From: Lepraria neglecta | Lineage: Eukaryota > Ascomycota > Lecanoromycetes > Lecanorales > Stereocaulaceae | DNA length: 64,000 bases | NCBI GenBank assembly: GCA_033220425.1 | Contig: CM065652.1 | Span: 1,116,001-1,180,000 of the forward strand | Direction: 5' to 3' | Shown: positions 1-11,524 of the stretch, one piece after another | Position numbering within the stretch: position 1 is the stretch's first letter | Layout: the number at the start of each line of letters is the position of its first letter | Made by a program: the position numbers and the translations under genes | The notes under the pieces: generated by a model | The model's database searches: none | Told to the model about the DNA's origin: nothing | Seen by the model: only the letters and a program-made list of their open reading frames with translations

Positions 1-930
1 CCTGACTTCGCTCATCAATGTCCTGAGCTCTGTGTCGGTTGCCTGGACTTGATCTCTCTTGGCGTCGATTTGCCGGATTAGGTTCTTGAGGGTCAAGCTT
101 GACGCTCCTAAGTTACTTTGGCTCAAGGTTCCTTGTTGTGCATTTCCTCCAGCTGCACCATTCGCATTATTTCCCGAGGTGCCGTGCCCACCCATTTCAA
201 CATCGACTTGCCGCTCAGCTTCTTCAAGTTTCTTCTGCTCCAACATAGAACCTCTGTCATTTTCCAGCGTGTAGAAAAGCGTATTAAAGCTGCGCTTGGC
301 AGCATCTTCAGTTGCCTTTTTATCGTCTTCTAGCCTTTTGCGCGCTTCTTCTGTGGACTTCCCTGCTACAGAAGATGGCCCAGCTTTGACGCTCGCCGGA
401 GTCGAGTTTGAGGATAGGTCGCGAAGCATAGCGACGGAAGAGAGTGCCAAATTGTTTGGGGGGATGGCACTTTTGGACTTGAGAGGCGAGACATTGCTGG
501 AATCGTCGTCATCTTCGTCGTCAGACTCGTCATAGTCGTCCTCGTCAATAGTTCTAGTAGGCTTCTTCGCAGAGGATGCTCCTTGCCCGGGCGTCTCCTC
601 GACAATTTCGTCGTCATGTTGCCCTTCTCGTCCGTCTGCGCTTTCCGGAATGTCTGAACCACCCCTGTCCTTCTCTTCGAACAGGCGATTAACCCTCGCC
701 TCGCTCGTCGCATATAGGCCCCTGAATACTGCTAGTCTTGGGTGCTCCTCTGCGCCAAGGTCTCCTTCAATGGAGTTCATAAGGTGAACCGTATTGGCAG
801 GTATTGGGCGGCCAATTGGTGTCGCAGACCTCCGAGGATGACCATGGTAACTGTTGACATGCAGGGTTTCACGTAGGCCGTTTAGTAGAGGGATAGGGGT
901 GGAGTTGATGTGGGGTTTATGCGTCGACAT
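1..930 (-). CDS. SPT7: SPT7-like SAGA subunit, N-terminal part, cut by window edge
   Basis: An open frame runs from an ATG at 928-930 to the left window edge without a stop, giving about 310 N-terminal residues. The order is a short Pro/His-rich start, a segment reading [18 protein letters not shown], an acidic stretch ([14 protein letters not shown]), and a helical region containing [19 protein letters not shown] and then LRTLMSEVR at the edge. This order recalls the region just before the bromodomain in filamentous-fungal Spt7, the scaffold subunit of the SAGA histone-acetyltransferase complex in the nucleus. The bromodomain itself would lie outside the window, so the assignment rests on family memory of the flanking helix. 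A different nuclear bromodomain protein remains possible. It is divergent from the VanZ-like gene, with about 430 bp between the two starts. Confidence 0.55.
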   Translation of the reverse strand, partial: MSTHKPHINSTPIPLLNGLRETLHVNSYHGHPRRSATPIGRPIPANTVHLMNSIEGDLGAEEHPRLAVFRGLYATSEARVNRLFEEKDRGGSDIPESADGREGQHDDEIVEETPGQGASSAKKPTRTIDEDDYDESDDEDDDDSSNVSPLKSKSAIPPNNLALSSVAMLRDLSSNSTPASVKAGPSSVAGKSTEEARKRLEDDKKATEDAAKRSFNTLFYTLENDRGSMLEQKKLEEAERQVDVEMGGHGTSGNNANGAAGGNAQQGTLSQSNLGASSLTLKNLIRQIDAKRDQVQATDTELRTLMSEVR

Positions 931-1363
931 CTCTCATGACGGGACCCCTCCAAAAAGAGGCAGGGGACTCCGCCCGCGCAGAGCAGCTGCCCGGCAGACT
1001 TGAGGGACCTGTCACACTTCACCTGGGAGGTTTGATGGCGTAAAATTGGGTAGAGAGGGTCTTTGACATGTTGATGGATGACCCTCAACTTTTGAGATGA
1101 TTTCCACGATTTGTGCGTCGTGATATTGATGACCGATTCTATTGTTCCCATGAAGTGAGGTTCATTACAGTACAGCAGCCGTAGGGCTGCCTGGCTGTCA
1201 CACTAAGGGAGTCGGAGCTTACAACGCCGATACTAACGAACGTCTCAGGCGTGAACTTCGTGTTCCAACATCTTCATTTCAGCAGAGCAACTGCTCAAGA
1301 CAATATCAACTGATGCTAGAACCCTTTTGATGAACTTTGTGCCTGCTGGAACTGTCCGAGAAA

Positions 1364-1947
1364 ATGCGTATCAGAACTTTTCCTCTCGGTAACACATCCA
1401 GCACCCAGATACTCCCCACTTCTAACCTTCCAACACAGGCGCATTCATCTTCTTCCTCGTCCTTGCTGCCTACTTGGGCCTCAGTTCCGTCCAAGTGCCC
1501 CAAATCAACGATAAAGCCCTCCATTTTGTCACCTTCTTCATCCTTACTCTCACATTCTACTGGGTGCTCGACACGACCAGAAGAAGAGCCCTAAACTTCA
1601 CCCTCCTCATTGTGACCTCTGGTCTTGGTCTTGGTAGTGAGGCTTTACAAGCCTTCCTTCCCAATGGCCGTCAATTCGACCCTCTGGATATCGCCGCGAA
1701 TCTTGTCGGCTCTTTCCTAGCTGTGGGGCTCTGTACAATCTATCACAAGCGCATGCTTGATAGGCGGAGGAGAGCGAAGGGGTATGGAGTTGTGCAGCAG
1801 GATGAGGAGGGAGGAGATCTCGAGATGGGAGCGCAAAAGAGTGGAGTCACTGGAGAAGATGCGGGAGAGGGGAGTACAGATGGAGATGGAGATGGCCATT
1901 TGACGCCTAGTAGTGGTGCCGACGATGGGCTTGATGGGAAGAAATGA
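1364..1947 (+). CDS. VanZ-like small membrane protein
   Basis: Two exons, 1364-1388 and 1439-1947, with a 50 bp intron (GTAACA...CACAG), encode 177 residues. The joined start reads MRIRTFPLGAFIFFLVLAAY, which gives a first membrane helix that the unspliced frame lacks; this supports the splice. Three or four hydrophobic segments follow (about residues 10-25, 38-55, 63-77 and 95-112), with the family signature around EALQAFLPNGRQFDPLDIAAN. The last 60 residues are charged and Gly/Asp-rich and probably cytosolic. VanZ-like proteins are polytopic membrane proteins named after a teicoplanin-resistance factor; the fungal members have no established reaction. I infer only membrane location. The gene is intact and ends before a long stretch without genes. 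Confidence 0.85.
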
Positions 1948-4544
1948 GAGCGCAACCATTGGGTCTGTGAAGGGCTCATGGTGTTGAGGAGCTATGGAAA
2001 AGAAAATCCAATAACTTAATTCGACGCTTCATCCGTGTCTCTATGCGATTAGTCTCTTAATCTGGGTTCATTGCTTATGGAGCTGCAGCAATCAATTCTG
2101 GGTTATCCATGAAGCCTTTACTTTGTGCTCGATGAGAAACCTCATCTATGACAGCTGTATGAAATCGCACAACGAAATTCCATAGGATCTTAAATCATGG
2201 CTTTCTCGGTGCTGCTCGGTGCTGCGACCTCGCTACGGCAAAAAATGCCGAAGTCTAAAGCGCTCGTATGAATTCTTAGCCAAAAATCGTTGTACTTTTG
2301 TTCAATGCCGACGTTGGCGTGATATCAAGGCAATATTAAGGATAAATTCACCGATAGCGAGATATACGTGGTTGCTGGTGAAGCCATGGTCATGTAGGGG
2401 AGTTGAACAAAGGTATGTTAATCGGCCTGAGTATTCCGTCCTAATGTCTCCTTGTTAAGAAAGATGAATCCTATACCACGTTAGATCTAGTTGAGAATAT
2501 TCTCTTACTGCTGGATCTCATGGTCCTGGGTTTGCTCAAAAGGCTCAAGAAAAATTGATGTTCCTGCTCCAACGGCCCCAGAAGTGGTGAGTTTCCATTC
2601 AAGAGGAGCAGTCAGCTAAGAATTCTTGGTGGCAGAGAAGTAGAGGTAGTTGCAAGTTTTTCTCGATAGGAGCAGAAAGCGAAGCAATCTAGGTTCCAGA
2701 GAAGCAAGGAATGTTCCGTATTTTACGCGAGGGGAGCAGAAAGCTGTCAGGATTGCTCGCGACGCTCAACAGTCAAAAGTGTGAAATCTCATTCAGGCGA
2801 GTATATCCACTCCGATAATTCACACCTCTCGCAGAGACATCTTCCCACAACTTCCGACTATCAACAGTGGTTCTCCTCTAGTAGGCATGTGCTTCCGAAA
2901 CACGCCTGCCAGGAAATCATTGTCGTTATACACGCAGACACAATTCCATACACACTTCAGACTTCAAGGGGTTCAATCAAATGAAATACTCCTTTCCATA
3001 GATCGATCCATATTATATGATACAAAAGCAGGAACTTACGATTTGGAAAATTAAAGAACAGGTCAGAAGAATCATTAATCAAGTGTACATGAGCATGATT
3101 ATTGATACACCTTCTAGATAAAAAGCAGTTTTGTTCTACGCGAGTTAGTGCTTGGGGTTGTTTTCATATGTCAGAAATTACTGCTTAACAATGCTGCTTT
3201 TTATAACCTTGGCCCAACTCCGGCCCACGACTATTACTCTCGCACAGAGCGTAAGATCTTTTGCTACGCGAACAACCTCGAGACGCACGGAAATTACTCC
3301 TAAGGTCGGATCATTACCTCAGCATAGTGCGCTGATCCATCATCTTTATCACATGGAGTCACCACACGACACCAGTGGAACCACCTCACAAGGCAGCATG
3401 TCAACTCAAAGTTGGACGATTCAGGATCTTAAAGACGTTCCCACGCTCTGGTACCGATCCATGTATTCATTCACGACCTAGTCAATTTCGATAACCCCGA
3501 CTCGCAACAACGACTAGACGGCGTGGTCGATCGCGCCTGTACGGGCGAACCATAGTTCAGAGATTCAGGAGTGCGAATGTTGAGGTTCACGATAGTTGCT
3601 GATGGCGAGTAGACATTGCAAGAATATATTCAGGAGGCCCCAGCATGAACGCTTGCCACGGAGAAAGAAGACTAGCGTCGAGAGCAACTATTACCGCTCT
3701 CCCCCTAACCATGAACTTGCACCAATGCTAGAGAAGGCACTTGGTATAAACATAAAGGAAGTGGAGGAGGATAAAGAGTTTTTGACTTTGATGGTGAGAT
3801 CGGGGGTGGAACTTAGGGATCGAGAAAGGTGGATGGGGGTAGCAGAGAACAAGGTCTTTAGATCTCACGGCGTGAAGAAAGAATATAGGGGAAAGGTGAA
3901 CGGTCTTTGAATTGGTATGATTCATATAGTTGGCAACCTATCTCACGAGCCATCAAGAGGCGCTCCACTTTATGTAAAAATAAACTAAACCAAGTTTTAA
4001 AAGTACCCTTATCATTTTCGAAATGTCAATGTTGTGGTGATCGTTGAGCTCCTTTTTCAAGAAGGCCTGCTCAGGTCTCTTTGAAGCTAACATGGTTTCA
4101 AAAGCACCATCCGAGCTCTGAATATTCAGAATGCCAATTATGTCCGCGAGAAAGCGCCAAGTTCTAGTTTATTGTTGGGCTGGAATCGAAAGGACTTTGA
4201 CTGGGCTGCTGAGATTCTAAAGGCGCTGCGTGTAATCTTCGAGAAGGGGGAATGGTGTGAGTAGGTTGATGAACGAGTTTGAGTTGGTAATGTAGTTATA
4301 AGTCGAAGTGTCGAATACCCAAGTTTTTGGGTTGTTAGAATGCTTGCTTCCTATTGGCCAAGTATGGACGCTAGTCCTAATCGAGGGGTTGACATCCAGC
4401 GTTGACCGTGTCCAATTTCTCCAAGGTTGCCAAGCCCTCAGGAGCCGCGCGCCTGCCTTATCGATAACAGCTAGCAGCATTTTGTTCGCGAGAAATTGTG
4501 GAAGCAGATCAAGCAGAGCACTCGAGGTCCCAAACTCCTCAACA
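1948..4544. other. 2.6 kb stretch without an intact gene; possible relics
   Basis: No convincing intact gene was found on either strand. At 2590-2760 there are loosely repeated units containing GGAGCAGAAAGC. Between about 3340 and 3910 the plus strand has protein-like segments in different frames: one around 3390-3540 including DLKDVPTLWYRSM, and one at 3660-3910 including ALGINIKEVEEDKEF and ending in TGA. Stops interrupt them and I could not name a family, so this may be a decayed gene. The last ~250 bp before 4545 are the UTP6 leader. Confidence 0.5.
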
Positions 4545-5936
4545 ATGGCGGGAGCAAGCGACAAAGCCCGCTTTTACCTCGAGCAGTCGGTCCCCGAGCT
4601 CCAAGAGCTCGCCGCCAAAAAGATCTTCACCGCCCAAGAAGTCTCATCCATAACCAAAAAACGCTCCGAATTCGAACATAAGCTCAATGCGAGAGGCTCC
4701 CAACCTTCAGACTATGCCCGCTACGCCGAATACGAAATGAACCTCGAGTCCCTCAGGAAAAAACGAGTGAAACGCCTCGGCGTCAAAAGGACCAACCACA
4801 CTGGCCAGAGGCGGATTTTCTTCGTGCTCGATCGCGCAACGAGGAAGTTTCAGGGCGATATTGGGCTGTGGATGCAGTATATTGCCTATGCGAGGAAGCA
4901 GAAAAGCAACAAGAAGGTCTCGCAGATTTTGACGACTGTGTTGCGGTTACATCCTACGAAGGCGGAGTTGTGGATTTATGCTGCGAATTATGCTTTGGAA
5001 GAGAGGGGGGATATGACTGAGGCGAGGAGTTATATGCAGAGAGGATTGAGGTTTTGTGGGAGGGAGGGGAGGTTGTGGGTTGAGTATGCGAGGCTGGAGA
5101 TGGGTTATGTTGTTAAGATTGTGGGGAGGAGAAGGATTCTGGGGCTAGATCAAGCGCAAGATGAGCGGGATACTGAAAAGGGTGCGGAGGGCATTGATGG
5201 CGATGTGGTCGCTCTGCCTGCTATTACTGCGGAAGACATCAACCCCGATCAGCGACCAAGTGAAGGTGTAGATGAGGAGGCATTGCAAAAGCTCGGTGCA
5301 AGCCCAGCACTTTCAGGAGCTATACCAATGGCTATTTTCGATGCGGCTATGAAGCCGTTCAAGGACGACCAAAAACTCTGCATGCAATTCTTCGATATGA
5401 TCGCCGAGTTTTATGATATGCCATGCACCAGAAAGATATTGGTGCACATCATGGACACCTTGCAGACCCTTGCGCCAGAAAGCCCCGAAACGTTGATTCG
5501 ATGGATTCAGCAGCCAGTGATAGGCCTCAATGTCAGCTCGCTCGGCTTCCCGACTGGCCTCGGACTCTGCTTGGATCGTATGAAAGCGGCTCTCAAGAGA
5601 CTCGAGTCTTCATTAACAGCGCCGAAGACAGCACAATCTCCATGTATGCTCGAACAACAAGTCATTGAGTGGATGCTGCAATACCTCAAGGAAGAGGAAC
5701 TTGACCCGGACGTTCGCAAGGTCATAGTGATGACATTGAGGAAAGTGTGGGGCCAGCTTCAGTCGGACATTGAGCTTGACCCAGGTGGGAAAGGTCCCGA
5801 AGTTGCCAGTCTCATATCGAAGCTTCAAACTCAAGGGCTTCATAGGATTGCGGAGCCAGCCAGAGCATGGGCCTTGCGGATGTGGCCCAACGAATCCGAA
5901 CTCTTCTCTCAGGATGCCGAAGTCTGGGTGATCTAG
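4545..5936 (+). CDS. UTP6: U3 snoRNA-associated protein 6 (UTP6), HAT-repeat protein
   Basis: Single exon, 463 residues. I chose the ATG at 4545 (context AACAATGGCG) because the sequence from there, MAGASDKARFYLEQSVPELQ, matches the usual Utp6 start; the frame stays open upstream but without similarity. Utp6 belongs to the UTP-B part of the small-subunit processome in the nucleolus, which binds the U3 snoRNP and the 5' end of pre-rRNA during 18S maturation. The N-terminal 80-90 residues form the conserved Utp6 domain (ARYAEYEMNLESLRKKRVKR), followed by half-a-TPR (HAT) repeats such as GDIGLWMQYIAYARKQ and AELWIYAANYALEERGD. The C-terminal half is helical and less conserved. It is convergent with the ICT1-like gene, with only 21 bp between the two stop codons. 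Confidence 0.93.
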   Translation: MAGASDKARFYLEQSVPELQELAAKKIFTAQEVSSITKKRSEFEHKLNARGSQPSDYARYAEYEMNLESLRKKRVKRLGVKRTNHTGQRRIFFVLDRATRKFQGDIGLWMQYIAYARKQKSNKKVSQILTTVLRLHPTKAELWIYAANYALEERGDMTEARSYMQRGLRFCGREGRLWVEYARLEMGYVVKIVGRRRILGLDQAQDERDTEKGAEGIDGDVVALPAITAEDINPDQRPSEGVDEEALQKLGASPALSGAIPMAIFDAAMKPFKDDQKLCMQFFDMIAEFYDMPCTRKILVHIMDTLQTLAPESPETLIRWIQQPVIGLNVSSLGFPTGLGLCLDRMKAALKRLESSLTAPKTAQSPCMLEQQVIEWMLQYLKEEELDPDVRKVIVMTLRKVWGQLQSDIELDPGGKGPEVASLISKLQTQGLHRIAEPARAWALRMWPNESELFSQDAEVWVI

Positions 5937-5957
5937 GTTCTTGGGAGGCGTGAGGGT

Positions 5958-6664
5958 TCAGTAGCTTGATGGCTTCGATCCTTTGCGTGCAGCCTTCTTG
6001 GTCCCATGCGACTTTTTCCACAGCAACCGCATTTCGTTCTCCTTTTCCTGTCTGCATGGCGAGGGAATTAGTAGGGCTTGATTACATACCCACAATTCAG
6101 CTGAAGTTGACATACAAATTCTTTACTTTCTCAACCTGTGCTGGAGAAGTCTCGCCACGAACTGTGGCTCTTCCAGCTGCCACAATCGTGGTGTGTAGCT
6201 TTTTGTAGCATTCCTGTATATTGGCGTTACGATTTCGACTCGTATCTCCTTGGATGACCAGAGACTTGGAATTTGCCGCATAGTACCGCGAACCCTCTAT
6301 TTCCGGATGCAGGATCTTCGGGATCATGTGGAAGAAGTCTTTCGTATGTATGCGAAGGGTAGCTTTGGAGTTCACTCTACAAAATTCAGTAAGAACCTGT
6401 ACTTCATTGTAGGGTTCAAGAGGTTTACTTGTTGACATTTTGGCCGCCTGGTCCCGATGATCGGCTGAAAGTGACTTCGCAGGTGTTCTTAGGGATGGTA
6501 TTGACATTGAATCTCGCGAGCCATGTTCTCGCCTCTCTGTGTTCTTCGTCTAAAGGTCCTTCGGATGGAGCTGCTGGGCTAGACAAATACCTATGCTCAA
6601 CGGGTACTCTGTGATATGTTGATTGTGTGCCCAGATTCCTCCGGGCAAACCAAGCTCGTAGCAT
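5958..6664 (-). CDS. Mitochondrial ICT1/Pth4-type peptidyl-tRNA hydrolase (GGQ domain)
   Basis: Three exons on the minus strand: 6664-6429, 6376-6116 and 6051-5958, with introns of 52 and 64 bp, giving 196 residues. The N-terminus (MLRAWFARRNLGTQS) is basic and Ser-rich, as in mitochondrial presequences. The first intron falls just after the catalytic motif SSGPGGQNVNK, in which GGQ is the release-factor peptidyl-hydrolysis signature. The third exon, reached only by splicing, supplies the basic tail (KKSHGTKKAARKGSKPSS) that anchors ICT1-type proteins to ribosomes. The expected role is to free stalled peptidyl-tRNA on mitochondrial ribosomes without a stop codon. All splice junctions keep phase and remove stops in the unspliced frames. 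Confidence 0.9.
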
Positions 6665-7022
6665 GCTGCATTGTGGTTTGCAACAAGGTGTGTTGTAAGT
6701 TACTGGACCATACGCTTATTGCCCTGAATGGAAGGTTAGCCGGGTGTCGATCACTGCGCTAGCCGGAGGAAGTTTTGTCCTCCGCCTCATAACAATCACT
6801 TTGGTTCATCTCTCAACATAACAGCTAGTCTTATATAATGCTTCTGTCTCTCTCTCATCTCTGCCGAACTTGAAAAGACAAATGCTCATGAAGTTCGCAT
6901 TCAATCCTGGCCCTATTGCTCTGGTGCCCTGCCTGTTCTGATAGTACTAGGCTCACTTTCCCCTCAGCCTGGTCGATGAACATACGATCACTTTCATCCG
7001 GTCCCCCTACTTTTGCTACATC

Positions 7023-9900
7023 ATGACTTCAAGTCCTCTCCCTGAGGCACCCCATTTCCGAGGAAAGACTCTGACCCCAGAGAGCCCCGTGCCTGTGCAT
7101 GTTCCAGAGCCACAGAACATCCCGGTTCTCAAAAATCAGACTGACGAGACATTCAACCTTATGTCAACCCACATGGCGAAAACTCCTGCTTCCCAAAGTT
7201 CGCAAATTGCGTTGCTCGATGCTCACCAGCACTATGATACGATGAACATCCCCCAACATGCGGAGGCCCTCGGGTCTGAGTCAAAAGACGTAGGCGACGG
7301 GTCTCAGGAAGATGCCGATGATAGATATGCCCGTTACTTCGCTCTTGCTCGTGCTGAGGCTTTGGAGCAGCAGCAAGAAACTAATGCCCTACAAACCTAT
7401 TTGCCCTCGAGACTTCCTGCATCTGCGTCGCAAGGCGCCCATGAATCTCTTTCTACTGATGAGCAGAGTGCGCTCCCGCCTCTATCTTCAAACCAAAATC
7501 AAGACCCCACTGCTGCCATCCAAGTCGCTACAAATTTTTCTGAGAACCCCCAAGGTACTTCTGTGATACAGGGTCCTGAGACAGTCGCGGCCAGGCTCCC
7601 AGGAAAGCCCGATATTCACAACCAAAGCTCGGATGCCAACGTAAATGGTGAAGGTGTGAATTACCAAGCCTTATTGGACAATCTCTCCCCGTCCACCTCC
7701 ACAGCTCCCGCTGCGGAGAACATCACTTCTATTACAACTGCTGCTCCCTCAGGCACACCCAATGTACTCAGTCCAAGCAGCGCCCAAACCCCCATCGGCA
7801 CTTTTCCCGTCCCAACTGGTCTCCCTCCACGTCCACCACCTCAAGAGAAGCCTGCTATTCACCCTAATTACACCCCTGGAGAAGACATCCGATCGTACCA
7901 CAACCCGCCTGCTCAAAATTCAAATGCCCCTCCTTCCTACAATCCCCAGCCAAATAATTCCCAGCTGCCTCAACAAGGCTACATCCACAATAATGGCGTG
8001 GCTCCGAATGGCTTGCCACCCCCACCCCCTGCGACATTTCAGCAACCCTTATCCAAGCCCAACCAGCCACAGCGTAGCCCGCAGTTACCTCAATACCGCC
8101 CCAGAGATAATCATGGAAGAAATGGAAGAAGGCAAGCTCCAGCGGCATACCAGGGCGAGGACGAGCATCCCAGGCGACCAGATGTGGAAAGATTGTTCGA
8201 AGAATTCTTGCACGATGAGGCTATCTATGTGGCGGAGGGTACATGGGACAGGTTTCCGCAAGGGTCCAGACTGTTTGTTGGTAAGTCTGACAATACTTCC
8301 AGCTGTCAGAACGAACAGACATACTAATCTTAGTAATAGGCAACTTGTTCACGGAGAAGGTTACTAAGCGTGACATCTTCTACGTCTTTTGCAAGTATGG
8401 CAGACTCGCTCAAATATCGATGAAGAGCGCGTATGGCTTTGTTCAATTCCACGACGCGGAATCTTGCTTCCAGGCGCTACAAGGAGAGCAAGGAGTAGAG
8501 ATCAGAGGAAGGAAGATTCGTAAGTTGGAACAATCTTGAAACCATGATTCACAGCACTGACAAACTTCTAGATCTCGAAATCTCAAAGCCCCAGAAGAAT
8601 ACCCGTAATGCCGTGGCAACCGCTGCTGGGAATAGCTTGAGAGCAGGATACAACAAAAAATCTCGATCTCCGGACTACGGGCTAGGAGGTTCTGGACGCG
8701 GAATGACCCAACGTCCAAGCATTGATCGAGGCGTGGGTCCCAACAATTTTGATCGTCGTACCAGAGATGACTACCGGCCAATTCGATCACCTTCTCCCCA
8801 AGGCTTTCGTGGACGGGGTGACTTTAGAGGACGCGAGAGGACTCCAGATAGGTATTTCCGTGGTCGATCGAGGTCTCCGTATGGTAGGGGTGGAGGTTAC
8901 AGAAGCCGTAGCCCTATACTACAAAATACAGACGACGAGGCAACACTACCAGTTCCTCGAAGGAACCCACGAGATGTGCCTGATGTTCAAATAATTCTGG
9001 TCGACGAAGTGGATAGGTATGTGACTGTCTGCCTCTCCTGAAACTACAACTAATCAACATTTACAGAACATTTGTTGGCTATATCCAGCAGTCGTTCCGT
9101 GGCCGTGGCCTTCGTTGCGATGTTCTTCAGATGCCTCGAGTCTCTCTCGAAGCAGTGCTCAAGAGACAGATCATGGAAGGTGTTCAAGCGGTTGTTCAGA
9201 TCCTTCGAAAGTCGCAGGTTACTGGAAAGATCCCATTACGGGTCTACAATCGTAGCGCAGGGATAGATAATGTTCATTTTGACGGTAAGTCTAGGATTAT
9301 TGCACAATCGTATCCACATCGTTCCATGCTAACGACTCTCCAGACTACGCAGATCTAGATGCCAGTGTCGCTGCCGAAGTTGTCGTAAGGGCCAAATCGA
9401 CACATATTGCGCCTCCACCTGCACCTATGCCTACTCAGTATCCTCCAAATCCAGCATATGGGCAACCACAGTATCCCCAGCAACCTCCTCACATGCCACC
9501 GCAGCCGAACCAACAACCTCAGCCAGGCGGTGCTCCATCCAATCTTTCCAATCTCATTACCTCTCTCGACGGACAAGCACTCCAAAAACTCCTGGGCGTC
9601 ATGTCACAAACTCCCCAAACACCCACAACTCCACAGCAATTCCCTCACCCTCATGCTCCACCACCACAACGGGGCCCAAGCCAAGACTTGGCTTCCCTCC
9701 TTCACAGTGTTGCAGGCCAGCAACAACAGCCCGCGCAGCAAGGATATCAGTATGGCCAGCAGCCGCAAAACACGTATACTGCATCGGCACCAAACCCTGG
9801 ATTCCCAAGTAACCAGGGTGTGCCACCGCTTTATCCGCAGCCCGCAGGGCAGCAGAGTGTGCAAGACATGTTAGCTCAGCTGGCGAAATATCGGCAGTGA
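7023..9900 (+). CDS. NAB3: Nab3-like RRM protein (nuclear RNA surveillance / transcription termination)
   Basis: Five exons: 7023-8280, 8340-8519, 8572-9016, 9067-9284 and 9344-9900 (introns 50-59 bp, all GT-AG), 885 residues. The first ~390 residues are low complexity, rich in Pro, Gln and Ser. One RRM lies at about 413-485, with RNP2-like SRLFVGNL and RNP1-like SAYGFVQF, closely resembling the yeast Nab3 RRM. An RG/RS-rich linker follows (GFRGRGDFRGRERTPDR). At about 615-720 is a second conserved alpha/beta region (VPDVQIILVDEVDR...), which resembles the anticodon-binding-like fold of Nab3 and NCOA5. The tail is Pro/Gln-rich and ends in a Leu-rich helix (DMLAQLAKYRQ). In yeast Nab3 works with Nrd1 and Sen1 to end non-coding transcripts; the fungal role is inferred. 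Confidence 0.85.
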
Positions 9901-10259
9901 CATGTCAATTTAGGATGCAATCCTGAATGGGCTGCTCTATGCACACAACTCACCGCAAATATTGCTAAATGATGCGATGACCAGTCAACACTTTTTCCCG
10001 TGGCTACTAATGCTTTTTCCATTCATGTTTCACTTTTTGAGAAGATTAGATACCACTCACTGTACATAACAGAATTAAAGTCATACCCTACGCCGACGTC
10101 GACTCTATGATGTATGAGTAGAATGATTTTCCCTCCCAAGCGCCATGTTCAGACCAGTTCCTGTAGATGCAATGCTTTACCCATGATATACAATTCGCCC
10201 CCAATCTACAGATCCTACATCTGAACCCCTTTAATCACCATCTTTTCCGCGTCCTCCAG

Positions 10260-11337
10260 CTAAATTGGGTCCCTCCATTCCAACTGCTTCTCCAGTTCTT
10301 CCCTCAGCTCACTATGTTTTCTCCCAAGGACATCAATACCCCTCTCCTCACACGCCCTCACGACTTCCTCTCCATCCATCCTCCCAACACCTCCATCCCT
10401 CGCAATAGCAAAATTATCAACTTCGATTTCTGCTATCCTCTGCCTGACTCTCCTCTTAATCAACCACCCAGGGATTAAGGAGGGGATGTATTTATCCCAC
10501 CACGCAGGATACAAGCCGTAGGACTGCGCAATGGACTTGTATAATTGGTCTCGCGGTTCAGGGAGCATGGCGTCAATAACTTGTGTCGGCAGTGCGAGGC
10601 GACCTTGAATCGGGAATGTTTCAATAGCCATCTTCCTCCGCTCCTCAGCCTCTTTCCTAGCAGCTTCAACTTGTTTAGGTATCCAAATCGTTCTCGGCAC
10701 AATCCCCGTCACAAAAATCACCACCAGCGGCGTAAACTCCCCGCATACAATCCACAACAATATAAACAACGGCAATTTAGTAACATCCCTCCTCGATCTT
10801 AGCAGCAGTTGAAAATCCGCGCGCGTGAGTAGGCCTTCTCGAACAGCGGCGTGGATCCTGCTCGGTTGGCTGTTTGAATAGCCTAGAGCGCGCTCGGCTT
10901 TGTAGTTTGTCCATATTGCTTTTAATCCGGTTTTGTAGAAGGTGGCATAGGCTTTACCGAGGCGGAAGTAGTATTTGTAGGGAGGGAGGTCTGGTTCTTG
11001 GGAGGGGGAGGGTTAGGGGTGGTGGGTGGGTTGTTGAGAGGGGGTTGATTGCGGTGGAGGGGGGTTTGGAGAGGACGGATTGGAGGGGGATGACTAGTTG
11101 GGGTGGCGGCTTGGGTAGGGTGCTTGGTTGGGGTTTTGGGGGGCTGGAGGGTTTGGTTTGGGGCGTAGAGGCCGATGGAGTGTATGGTTTCGGTTTGGGG
11201 GGCTTCTGGGCTTTGGTCCGGGGAGTGGCGTAGGTGCGGAGTGGGTGGTAGAGAGGTCTCGGTGAGGTGTATTGATGGTATAAGAGCGTAGACGTGGAGC
11301 TTGACCAGCGACAGTGGCTCCGAGAGAGAGACTGCAT
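10260..11337 (-). CDS. LETM1-domain mitochondrial inner-membrane protein, one frameshift
   Basis: The ATG is at 11335-11337. The first ~110 residues, with a Ser/Arg-rich presequence (MQSLSRSHCRWSSSTSTLLY) and a Pro/Lys-rich linker, lie in one frame. From about 11008 leftwards the conserved part lies in another: YYFRLGKAYATFYKTGLKA, a membrane segment (LPLFILLWIVCGEFTPLVVI) and the LETM1 ribosome-binding-like domain, ending at a stop at 10260-10262. Removing one base from the C5 run (plus-strand G5 at 11004-11008) joins the frames and gives 358 residues; no intron fits. LETM1 proteins act in mitochondrial K+/H+ balance and in assembly of membrane proteins made on mitochondrial ribosomes. The gene is divergent from prefoldin 3, with 187 bp between the starts. 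Confidence 0.82.
11004..11008. other. Frameshift site in the LETM1-like gene (G5/C5 run)
   Basis: The homopolymer is five bases long and sits between the presequence/linker frame and the LETM1-domain frame. One base fewer restores a continuous reading frame whose junction reads LPSQEPDLPPYKYY. The conserved sequence on both sides shows no other decay, so a sequencing indel is as likely as a true mutation. Confidence 0.75.
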
Positions 11338-11524
11338 CGCTAATTAACGAGATTGTCGCTGGCGAGGAATGCAAGGCAAGCTCGCAGGTCCGCAAAATAT
11401 TGATAATCTGCAATGTGCATTAGCGCGAGGCTTGCGGGCCGTCTTTTCGGCATGTGGCTTCAAAAGACTCGCGTGCTGGTAAAGGTGAAGAGACCTCGAC
11501 ACTCATTTAATCAACAAGAGGGAG

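Noticed and set aside
10922-11413. 163-codon minus-strand frame over the LETM1 linker
   Set aside because: Pro/Thr-rich shadow frame with no family signal; the LETM1 presequence frame explains the region.
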